This document shows, piece after piece, positions 33,534 to 41,400 of a stretch of 64,000 nucleotides of DNA. A program made the position numbers and the translations under genes. The stretch spans positions 3,379,501-3,443,500 of the forward strand of contig NZ_JACHBR010000001.1 in the NCBI RefSeq assembly GCF_014200435.1. The letters are read 5' to 3'. This DNA is from Sphaerisporangium krabiense. GTDB lineage: Bacteria > Actinomycetota > Actinomycetes > Streptosporangiales > Streptosporangiaceae. How positions within the stretch are numbered: the stretch's first letter is position 1; each line of letters starts with the position of its first letter. The notes beneath the pieces were generated by a model that saw only the letters and a program-made list of their open reading frames with translations, did not search any database and was not told the DNA's origin.

Positions 33534-35279
33534 TCAGATGATCGGGCAGGTCTGCCCGGGAACGGTGAGCGACGCCCGCGCGTGGCTCACGATGACCTCC
33601 ACGCCCGCCAGCGTGCGGACGTGGATCGCGTTGACCGTCACGCCCCGGCCGCCGGGCCCGGGCACCTGCTCGTTGACGATCACCTTGGCGACCCGCGGCA
33701 CGTCGATCGTCAGGTTGACCTGCGGGTCCACGACCTGCCTCCCGTTGATCCTGAGGTTGGTCAGCCGCACCTCGCCCGTGGCGGTGACCTTCCCCGTGTC
33801 GTCGTCGGCGGCCTTCGCCGTGGCGACGATCTCATCGGCGGTGATCACGCCGCGCAGCAGGTCGAGGCGGGCCGTCGTGGCCGAGGCCGAGGCCGTGCGC
33901 AGCCCCGCGGCGTCGACCACTCCCGAGGCGCGGGTCGAGAGCACCGCCAGCGAGCCCACGCCGGGGATCGGCGCGCCGGCGAGCGTGTTCTTGTCCTCGC
34001 CGGGCTTGATGGTGCAGGAGATGTCGGACGGCGCCAGCGGCGGGATGCCCACCGGCGGTGTGGACGCCTTGACGCCGTACGCGTGGGCGTCGAAGACCAG
34101 GACCGGCGGCACGAAGCGCACGCGCGCGCACTCGGGGAGCAGCACGCCCGCGTGGGCGGTGAGATCGGCCGCACACGTCTCGTAGGTGCCCGCGCGGGCC
34201 GCGGTGACCTCCACCTTCGCCGTGCAGGACGCCGTGCCCTTGGGAAGCGTGCCCGTCACCTTGATCTGCCCCGCCGAGGGGGTGACGGTCGCGTCCGCGC
34301 AGGTGGTGACCGGCTTCGTCCCCGTGGGCACGAGCCCCGCCGGGAGCCGCTCGGTGAACGACCAGCCCTTCTTCACTGCGAGCTCGCTGGTGTTGGTGAC
34401 CGTGAAGGTGAGCGTGACGGGCTTGCCGACCTCGGCGGAGGCGGGGGAGTAGTCCACGTCGAGCTGCGGGGTGACGTCCAGGACGCGGACGTTGTCGTAG
34501 GCGTGGTCGTTGCCGTACCCGCTGCCCTGGAAGTTGACCAGCCGGAGCCCGACCGTGGACCCGTCGAACAGCACCGGGCCGTTGCCGGTGTAGGTGCCGA
34601 CCGCGATGCCGTCGACGACCGTGGACGCGTCCACGCACGGCTCGATCGGTGTCGTGAAGGTGGGCACCGCCCGGGCGCCGTCGAGCAGGTAGAACCCCAG
34701 CTTGGCGTGGTTGGCGTAGCAGTTCACCTCCGCCACGTCGACCGAGAAGGTCAGGAAGCGGTTCGGCGCGCCGATCGCGACGGGCTTGGCCGCCTGGAGC
34801 TGGGTCTTGCCCGCGCCCGGGTCGGCGTGCGTGTAGGCGGTCACGGCGTGGTTGGTCTCCGGGTCGCCGCCCGCCCACTTGCCGAGCGTGCCGGCGAGCT
34901 GCTTGACCGAGCCCCACCAGCCGCCGCAGCCGGTGGCGGGCGGCACGGCGTCCGGGGCGCGGCGCGAGACGATCCAGCCGTTGCAGTTCGCCAGGAAGAC
35001 CGGGTCGGCGGTGTAGGCCTGCGCGACGGGCGCGGGGCCCGTGTAGCCGGTGACGAGGGTCGGCGTGCCGTCCTGCCCGTTCTCGAAGTTCTCGGCGAAG
35101 ACGACCCTCGGGGCCTTGGGCGCGGCGAGCGCCCGCGCCGGGGAGTGCGCCTGGGCGGCGCCGGGCGGGAGGAGGACGATCGTTGTGGCCGACAGGACGA
35201 GCGCGGCGAACGCGGCGGGGGCGCCGCGCCGCGTGCCCGGCGCGCGACCGCGCAGACCGCGTACGCGTGAAAGTCTCAC
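33534..35279 (-). CDS. Large secreted protein with choice-of-anchor-type domains
   Basis: A 581-residue protein from GTG 35279 (RBS AAGGG about 9 nt upstream). A long signal peptide ends PPGAAQAHS. The N-terminal domain with VVFAENFENGQ, CNGWIVSRRAPD and the aromatic/Cys-rich GCGGWWGSVKQL resembles choice-of-anchor surface domains. A DUF11/CARDB-like beta-sandwich (QLDVDYSPASAEVGKPVTLT) follows. The C-terminal part (about 430-581), with DDDTGKVTATGEVRLTNLRI, resembles choice-of-anchor P-type modules. No LPXTG or transmembrane anchor is seen, so it is presumably released. Binding partner unknown. Confidence 0.8.
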   Translation of the reverse strand: MRLSRVRGLRGRAPGTRRGAPAAFAALVLSATTIVLLPPGAAQAHSPARALAAPKAPRVVFAENFENGQDGTPTLVTGYTGPAPVAQAYTADPVFLANCNGWIVSRRAPDAVPPATGCGGWWGSVKQLAGTLGKWAGGDPETNHAVTAYTHADPGAGKTQLQAAKPVAIGAPNRFLTFSVDVAEVNCYANHAKLGFYLLDGARAVPTFTTPIEPCVDASTVVDGIAVGTYTGNGPVLFDGSTVGLRLVNFQGSGYGNDHAYDNVRVLDVTPQLDVDYSPASAEVGKPVTLTFTVTNTSELAVKKGWSFTERLPAGLVPTGTKPVTTCADATVTPSAGQIKVTGTLPKGTASCTAKVEVTAARAGTYETCAADLTAHAGVLLPECARVRFVPPVLVFDAHAYGVKASTPPVGIPPLAPSDISCTIKPGEDKNTLAGAPIPGVGSLAVLSTRASGVVDAAGLRTASASATTARLDLLRGVITADEIVATAKAADDDTGKVTATGEVRLTNLRINGRQVVDPQVNLTIDVPRVAKVIVNEQVPGPGGRGVTVNAIHVRTLAGVEVIVSHARASLTVPGQTCPII

Positions 35280-35844
35280 GTGCGTAATCCCTTTCTGTTG
35301 ACCGATCGACTTCACCGAATGTAAATGCTCGGGAACGGTCGGTGGATCTCGGTCAGGGCATGGAATTCGCATCGATTTGGAAAACGGTGGGCCAGGTCGG
35401 CGGGCTGTAATGTGCCGTACGCTGGCGGCCGAAACAGAGGAAGCCGGGCCGGGTTTCCCGTCCGGTGACGCCTGCGGTGATCTAGCTGCTCATCGCCATG
35501 ATCGTGACGTGGTGGCGCGTCCGTGGCCGCGTGTGTCGCCTGTAGGGAATCTTCGGAATATTCCTACTTCGGCGTGTTTTTTCAGTCCTGCCGATATGAG
35601 GGCATATATCAGGATGTCGCGTACTCATCGGACCCGAATACTCGGGCAATATGGTCTCTGGTCTGAAAAGCGAAAGGCCCGCCACGCAAGCGGGGCCGTG
35701 ATGCGGGCGGCTCTCCGCGAAGGGGAGAAATACCAGATCTCCCGGCAAAGGTGCCGAACATGAAGAAGACGGCGCCCGCTCGTCCGGCGGCGCGCCGTCT
35801 TCCGAAGCCTGGGCCCTCGGCCCGGGCGCTGTCCCGATGCGCGC
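35280..35844. other. Long intergenic region with hairpins, no credible gene
   Basis: About 565 bp. The open frames here have poor third-position bias and no RBS. The stretch 35530-35640 is AT-rich (TCTTCGGAATATTCC, then TTTTTTCAG and CATATATC) and may contain the promoter and 5' UTR of the secreted protein on the minus strand. Read on the minus strand, GGCCCCGC / GCGGGCC around 35677-35699 followed by a T-rich CTTTCGCTTTTC looks like a terminator. No known riboswitch consensus was recognised. Confidence 0.5.
35766..35803. terminator. Strong hairpin downstream of the 29-residue gene
   Basis: Perfect 11-bp arms, GAAGACGGCGC at the left end and GCGCCGTCTTC at the right, enclose a GC-rich loop. 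On the minus strand it begins about 40 nt after the stop of the 29-residue membrane-peptide gene, where a terminator is expected, and is followed by TTCATGTTC. Confidence 0.6.
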
Positions 35845-35934
35845 TCAGGGGTTGGTGACCATGAGGGCGATGCCGATCAGCACGATAATGGGGATCAGCC
35901 ACATCACGGCCTCTACTGCGAACTCCTTGTACAC
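35845..35934 (-). CDS. 29-residue membrane peptide
   Basis: The frame MYKEFAVEAVMWLIPIIVLI ends GIALMVTNP: a short charged N-terminus and one transmembrane helix filling the rest. GTG 35934 has a strong RBS (AAGGAG, 6 nt), and a strong hairpin follows the gene. The PAP2 gene ends 51 bp upstream on the same strand. The size and topology resemble small regulatory membrane peptides that modulate a neighbouring membrane enzyme, but no family is recognised. Confidence 0.45.
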   Translation of the reverse strand: MYKEFAVEAVMWLIPIIVLIGIALMVTNP

Positions 35935-35984
35935 GTCCTGCTCCTTACGATGATCTGTAGCGCCGCGAATGGCTCCGATGCAGC

Positions 35985-36812
35985 TTAACCGGCCCACCCC
36001 ACCGAACGAGAGCCCCCGCCGCCGTCTCCGCGGCGCTCGGCGAGGCGGCCCCAGGCCGCCGCGGCGGCGAGGGAGACGGCGAGCAGTGCGAAGCTTCCGG
36101 CGATGTCGAGCACGTAGTGGTTCCCCGTGACGAGGACGACCGCCACCATGCCCAGCGGGAAGAGCCACGGCAGCAACGCCGCTCGCGGGTGGGAGTCCCG
36201 CAGCGCGCACCACGCGGCGTACGCGCACCACAGCGACCATCCCACGTGCATGCTGGGCATCGCGGAGAACGACGTCGCGCCGGCGGCGGCGTCCCGGGTG
36301 GCAGGGCCGCCGAAGATGTCGTGCGCGGCGATGATGTCGACGACGCCCGGGAGCGCGAACCGCGGGGGCGACATGGGCACCGCCCAGTAGACCGGCAGCA
36401 CGAGGACGGTCATCGCCACGAGGGTCCGGCGGACCTTGACGTAGACGTCGGCGTGCCGGACGAAGACCCACACCAGCACACCGAGGAGCACGAGGTAGTA
36501 GAGGCGGTAGTAGTACACCGCCGGCGGGATCAGGAACGGATGTCCGGTCAGCCATCGGTTCGCCGCGAGCGCGATGTCCAGGTGGAGGGCGCGCTCCATG
36601 GACTGCAGGGTCAGGGCGTTGGCGGTCGCGACCGCGGCGTCCGTCCCTAGGGCGGCGTGGATCCGCGTGAACAGCAGGATCACCAGCAGCAGGCCGGCGG
36701 CTTCCACGAGCGGGGCGGGCCGCCCGCCCCCTCTCCCGGCGAACACGACCGAGCGGACGCCCGAGAGCAGGCGCGGTAACCCGCCGGGGTCCCCCTCACG
36801 TGAACTGATCAT
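35985..36812 (-). CDS. PAP2-superfamily membrane phosphatase/transferase
   Basis: A 275-residue protein with about six membrane helices. The PAP2 catalytic motifs are present in late order: SFSAMPSMHVGWSLW (motif 2, SxxxH type) and GNHYVLDIAG (motif 3 with the nucleophile His and Asp). A lysine-rich motif 1 is not obvious; the region has SPPRFALPGVVD. This pattern resembles the inositol-phosphoryltransferase (Aur1/PAP2_3) branch rather than classic lipid phosphatases. It acts on lipid phosphates or phosphoinositol lipids at the membrane; the substrate is inferred. Confidence 0.85.
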   Translation of the reverse strand: MISSREGDPGGLPRLLSGVRSVVFAGRGGGRPAPLVEAAGLLLVILLFTRIHAALGTDAAVATANALTLQSMERALHLDIALAANRWLTGHPFLIPPAVYYYRLYYLVLLGVLVWVFVRHADVYVKVRRTLVAMTVLVLPVYWAVPMSPPRFALPGVVDIIAAHDIFGGPATRDAAAGATSFSAMPSMHVGWSLWCAYAAWCALRDSHPRAALLPWLFPLGMVAVVLVTGNHYVLDIAGSFALLAVSLAAAAAWGRLAERRGDGGGGSRSVGWAG

Positions 36813-36863
36813 GGCTTGTTGGACGGAGCCGGCGCGCCGGAAGTTCGTGCCGGTCCTGGCCGA

Positions 36864-37355
36864 TCACTTCTCGAAGAGGTGGGCGTTCACCTGGCGGGCC
36901 TCGGCGGCGAGGGAGGGGACCTCTGTCACCTGGCGGCCGGACCGGCGGAGGGTTTCGGCGCCGGTGCAGTCGGCGAAGAGGTCGGGTTCGCGCCAGGCGA
37001 AGACGACGCGGGGGATGGGCGTGGCGAGGATCAGGGCGGTGCAGCCGCGCGGGCGGGAGGCCCGGGTGGTGCAGGGTTCGAGCGAGGTGTAGAGGGTGGC
37101 GGTCGCCAGGCGGGGGTCGTCCGGGGCCAGCTTGGCGAGCGCGGCCTCCTCCGCGTGGTCGTGGGGGTCGGCCTCGCGCGAGTAGCCGGTGGCGAGCGCC
37201 GCGCCGTCGTCGCCGACGATGACGCATCCCACGGCGAACGCGGTGAAGGAGGTCGGGCAGCTGCGCGCGAGCTCGACGCACGCGCGCAGCCACCGCGCGT
37301 CCTCGCCCGTCGCCCCGGCCGCGCCGGAGCCGGAGGGGGTGGGGGAGGTGGTCAT
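36864..37355 (-). CDS. Cytidine/deoxycytidylate-type deaminase (RibD N-terminal-like)
   Basis: A 163-residue zinc-dependent deaminase. The zinc site is DPHDHAEEAALAKL (His plus catalytic Glu) and SLEPCTTRASRPRGCTAL (two Cys, with a spacing like the RibD deaminase PCxxxxxxxxC). Its ATG overlaps the stop of the upstream reductase gene (ATGA), so the two are co-translated. Together they carry the two activities of bifunctional RibD but as separate chains and with the reductase first. It may act on pyrimidine intermediates of riboflavin or a specialised metabolite. Confidence 0.85.
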   Translation of the reverse strand: MTTSPTPSGSGAAGATGEDARWLRACVELARSCPTSFTAFAVGCVIVGDDGAALATGYSREADPHDHAEEAALAKLAPDDPRLATATLYTSLEPCTTRASRPRGCTALILATPIPRVVFAWREPDLFADCTGAETLRRSGRQVTEVPSLAAEARQVNAHLFEK

Positions 37356-38038
37356 GAGGGGGGCTCCGTCGGGTGGTAGCGCAGGAGGACCACGTCGCCG
37401 ATGGGGCGGGCCTCGGCCAGGCGCAGGGGGTGGGCGGGATCGTACGGGAAGACGCCCCCGGCGACGAAGCGGGGCGCCGAGGGGTCGCCGACGAAGAACG
37501 GGGCGACGACCACGTGCAGCTCGTCGACCAGGCCGGCGGTGAGGAAGAGGGTGTGGACGGCCTGGCCGCCTTCGACCATGAGCCGGCGCACGCCGCGGGA
37601 CGACAGGTCGGCGAGGAGGCCGGCCGGGTCCAGCGGGTCGCCGGCGTCCACGACGGTGGCCACGCCGCCCAGCCGGGCGCGGGCCTTGTCGGCGCACGGG
37701 CTCTCGGCGTAGACGATCTTCTCGACGTCGCCGAGGGTGAAGAAGCGGCGGCCGGGGTCGAGGTCGCCGTCGCGGGTCAGGGTGACCTTGAGCGGCGTCT
37801 CGGCGAGCCCCCGGCGGACACGGTCCGCGCGCCGGGCGGCGGAGCGCACGAGCAGCCGGGGGTCGTCGGCGCGGATGGTGCCGGGTCCCACCAGGATGGC
37901 GTCGCAGCCCGCGCGCACCTCGTCGACGCGGTCGAAGTCGGCGTCGTTGGACAGGGCGAGCGGCGTGCCCGAGGTGTCGTCGATGTGGCCGTCGATCGAC
38001 ATCGCGACCGACAGCAGGACGTACGGACGGCTCGTCAC
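37352..38038 (-). CDS. RibD C-terminal-type reductase (dihydrofolate reductase fold)
   Basis: A 228-residue NADPH-dependent pyrimidine reductase. It starts VTSRPYVLLSVAMSIDGHID at GTG 38038 with RBS GGAGG about 8 nt upstream. Family signatures: SIDGHI near the N-terminus, GCDAILVGPGTIRADDPRLL for NADP binding, and GVRRLMVEGGQAVHTLFL. In riboflavin synthesis this domain reduces the ribosylamino-pyrimidine. The coupled gene at 36864-37355 encodes the matching deaminase. No other rib genes are nearby, so a paralogous pathway is possible. Confidence 0.88.
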   Translation of the reverse strand: MTSRPYVLLSVAMSIDGHIDDTSGTPLALSNDADFDRVDEVRAGCDAILVGPGTIRADDPRLLVRSAARRADRVRRGLAETPLKVTLTRDGDLDPGRRFFTLGDVEKIVYAESPCADKARARLGGVATVVDAGDPLDPAGLLADLSSRGVRRLMVEGGQAVHTLFLTAGLVDELHVVVAPFFVGDPSAPRFVAGGVFPYDPAHPLRLAEARPIGDVVLLRYHPTEPPS

Positions 38039-38192
38039 CGGGGACCTCCACGACGGATGCCCTCCATCATGGACCCGGCCGCCCGGTGGCATCCACGCGC
38101 CCCCGTCCGGGGGACGGAAGACGACGCGGGATCGCGGGGTGGAGAGTCGTCCGGGTTCTGGACGGACGCCGGTGGCGCCAGCCCCGGGCGGA

Positions 38193-38309
38193 TCAGGCGT
38201 GCTGCGGGGCGGTGGCCCTGTCGATCCAGGTCTGGACGAGGCGGATGACGATGGCCTCGGCGAGCAGGACCGCGGCCTTGGCCAGCACAGAAGCAAGGAA
38301 GTTGTACAT
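38193..38309 (-). CDS. 38-residue hydrophobic small protein
   Basis: The frame reads MYNFLASVLAKAAVLLAEAI followed by VIRLVQTWIDRATAPQHA. It is one long amphipathic or membrane-inserting helix. RBS GAGG lies 6 nt before the ATG. Upstream on the same strand are three 11-bp units fitting the PhoP (PHO) box, and a CCCCC/GGGGG hairpin lies downstream at 38100-38113. These surroundings support a real, regulated gene. Possible roles: membrane peptide, bacteriocin-like peptide or regulator; none is shown. Confidence 0.55.
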   Translation of the reverse strand: MYNFLASVLAKAAVLLAEAIVIRLVQTWIDRATAPQHA

Positions 38310-38376
38310 GGGAACCTCACAGGACATTTGGGTTGCTTCATCCATGATGAGGGATGTCTGTAGTGCTTTGTCCGTA

Positions 38377-38409
38377 TCGAGGTGACCGTTCGGTGAACGA
38401 TTGGTGACC
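38377..38409 (-). promoter_or_regulatory. Candidate PHO box (three 11-bp direct repeat units)
   Basis: Read on the minus strand the units are GGTCACCAATC, GTTCACCGAAC and GGTCACCTCGA, directly adjacent, each 11 nt. All three begin with the seven-base core G(G/T)TCACC known from Streptomyces PhoP boxes. A weaker fourth unit (GGTGACGGCCC) precedes them. The set lies 68-100 bp upstream of the 38-residue gene, in the right orientation to activate it, and just after the P-type ATPase stop codon. Confidence 0.65.
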
Positions 38410-38415
38410 GGGCCG

Positions 38416-41400
38416 TCACCCCCCGGACGGCCGGCCGAGCACCCGCGTCGCCAGGCCCGCCGCCGTGCCGCCCGCCAGCCCGATGCCCCAGGCCACCGGG
38501 CCCACGGGACGGCAGCCGAACACGTGGCTCAGCCCCGGCACGGAGATCACCACGAACAGCGACGCCAGCGACACCGACGCCGCGAGCAGCACCGTGCGGT
38601 CCCTGCCCCCGGCCGCCACCGTCTGGGCGAGCTGGGCCACCACGAGGCCGATCAGCCCGACCGTGTCCGCGCGCGACGCCGTCCCGGTGTAGCGGGCGAA
38701 CGTCCAGGCCAGCGAGGCGGCTGCGGCCGTGGTGGCGGCCCGCGCGTAGATGTCCCGGTTGAGCGCCTCGCCCAGCGACGCCTCCGGCCCCTCCGACAGC
38801 AGCGTCTCGGGGCTCGTCGCGCTCGGCGGGCGCACGGCGACGGCGAGCGCGGGCAGCATGTCGGTGAGCAGGTTCACCAGCAGGAGCTGGCGGGCGTTCA
38901 GCGTGTTGCGCCCGGCCAGCAGGTTGGACCCGACCGTGAAGACGATCTCGCCGAGGTTGCCGCCGAGCAGGATGCCGAGCGCGTCGCGGACCGAGCTCCA
39001 CATCGCCCGCCCCTCGACGATGGCCTCCACGATCGTCTCGATGCGGTCGTCGGTCACCACGACGTCCGCGGCGGCCCGCGCGGCGGGCGTGGCGCGCGAC
39101 CCGAGCGCCACCCCGACGTCGGCGAGCCGGATCGCCGGGGCGTCGTTGGCGCCGTCGCCGGTCACGGCGACCACCCTGCCCGCCCGCTGGAGGCCCTCGA
39201 CGATGCGGGCCTTGTGGGCGGGCGTGACCCGGGCGAAGACCGACACCTCCGGCAGCACCTTCGCCAGCGCGGCGTCGTCCAGCCGGTCGAGCTGCGGCCC
39301 CGTCATGATCCGCGGCCCGTTGACGACGTTCAGCTCCGCGGCGATGGCCTCGGCCGTGCTCGGGTGGTCCCCGGTGATCATGACGATGCGGACGCCGGCC
39401 CGCGCCAGCCGCGCGACGCTGCGCGCCGCCGTGGGCCTGACCGGGTCGGCGAGGCCGAGGAACCCCAGGAAGCACAACCCGTCGATGCGCGACTCGTCCA
39501 GGTCCAGGCGGCGGGAGGCGGCGCGTTCGGCGACGGCGAGCACGCGGAGCCCCTGCTGGGCGAGCCGGTCGACCTCCTTGGCCAGCGTGGTGGCGGCCTC
39601 GTCGTCCAGGGGCGCCACCTGGCCGTCGCTGAGCATCGTGACGCAGCGGGTGAGCACGACCTCCGGCGCGCCCTTCACGTTGAGCACGTGCGGACGCCCG
39701 CCGCGCGCCCGCGTGCCGTGCCGGGACGCCGGCGCGGTGCCGAGCACGGCGTGGTAGCCCCGCGCCGACTCGAACGGCAGCTCCGCGACGCGCCGCCACC
39801 CGGGCAGCCCCTCGGTGGGGTCCACGCCGAGCCGTGCCGCGCCCTCCATCACCGCCCGGTCGGTGGGGTGGGGGACGACCCCCTCGCCGTCGAACTTCGG
39901 CCCGGCTCGCAGCGCCGCCGCCAGGATGCGCCGGTAGTCGGCGGGCAGGGCGTCGGCGGGAAGCTCCACGCGCCCGTCGGAGATGCCGCGCAGGCTGATG
40001 CTCCCCTGGGTGAGGGTGCCGGTCTTGTCGAAGCACAGGACGTCCACGCGTCCGAGCGCCTCGATCGTCGAAGGGTTGCGCACCAGGGTCTCGCGGGTGG
40101 ACAGCCGTTTGGCCGCGGCCAGCTCGGCCACGGTGGCGATGAACGGCAGCCCTTCCGGGACGGCGGCCACGGCCAGGTTCACGGCGGGGGCGAGCGCGCC
40201 CGCCAGCGGGGAGCGGCGCAGCAGGTTGGTGGCCATGAGCAGCGCGCCCGACCCGACGGCGACCGGCATGATCTGCCTGCTCAGCGCGCGCAGCCGCAGC
40301 TCCACGCCGGTCGGCGGCACCTGCCCGCGCTCGAACTCGGCCGTGCGCCGCGCCTCGGTGGCCGGGCCGGTCGCGACGACCACGGCCAGGCACTCGCCGG
40401 CGGCCACGGTGGTGCCCTGGTAGACCATGGAGCTGCGCTCGGCCACCGCGAGCGCCGCCGTGGGCAGGACGGACTTGGCCGCGAGCCGCGACTCGCCGGT
40501 GAGCGGCGCCTCGTCCACCTCCACGCCCCTGGCCTTGAGCACGCGGCAGTCGGCCGGGACGGCGTCGCCGGCGCGCAGCTCGATCACGTCCCCGGGGACG
40601 AGGTCGCCGGCGGTGGCGGACACGGTCCCCGAGGGGCGGCGCACCCGTACGGAGATGGCGGTGGCGCCGGTGAGGCGGTGGAGCGCCCGGTCGGCGTTGT
40701 GGCGCTGGGCGCCGCCGATCAGCCCGTTGACGGCCAGCACGCCCGCGATGAGCACCGCGTCCAGGGCCGAGCCCACCGACGCCGACACGCCCGCCGCGGT
40801 GGCGAGCACCGGGGTCAGAGGATTGGCGAGCTCCTCGGCGGTCGCCCGGAGCAGGGGCAGGCGGACGGCGCGCGGCCGGGGACGCCGGCCGTCCCCGCGG
40901 CGCGCGGCCTCCTCCTCGGTCAGCCCCGACAGGCTGGTGGACAGGCGTTCCAGCACGTCCGAGGCGGGCAGCGCGTGCCAGGGGGTGCGGTCGGCCCGCT
41001 CGGGCAGCCGCCCGCGGCCGAGATCGCGTCCCGACCAGGCGCCGGTGGCGAGGGCGGCCAGGGACGCGCAGTCCCCGGCGAGCTGCACCCGGCGCACCGC
41101 CCCTGCGGCCGGGCCGAGCACGGTGAGCCCGGCGCCGACCGCGGACCCCGCCGCGGAGACCTTCAGCCCGCGGCGGCTCGCGACTCTCGCCGGGGCGAAG
41201 GCGGTGAGCAGCATGTGCGCGACCTCGGGCCCGCCGATCACATCGGCGTCCCACGGCGTGCGGTCCCGTCCGGCGAGCAGGCCGATGCCGAGATCGGCCT
41301 CGCGCAGGCCGCGGCGCGGGCGGGCGGCCACCACCGCGACGCCGTGGCCGTCCTTCTGCAGGGCCCGCACGGACCGGGCGAGCCGGTCGCCGCCGGGCAC

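Noticed and set aside
35640-35760. Structured non-coding RNA between the secreted protein and the 29-residue gene
   Set aside because: Several hairpins are present, but terminators on the minus strand explain them, and no promoter on the plus strand or known consensus was recognised.
35377-35763. Plus-strand ORF of 128 codons
   Set aside because: No RBS, weak third-position GC bias and no recognisable motif; it crosses AT-rich regulatory DNA.
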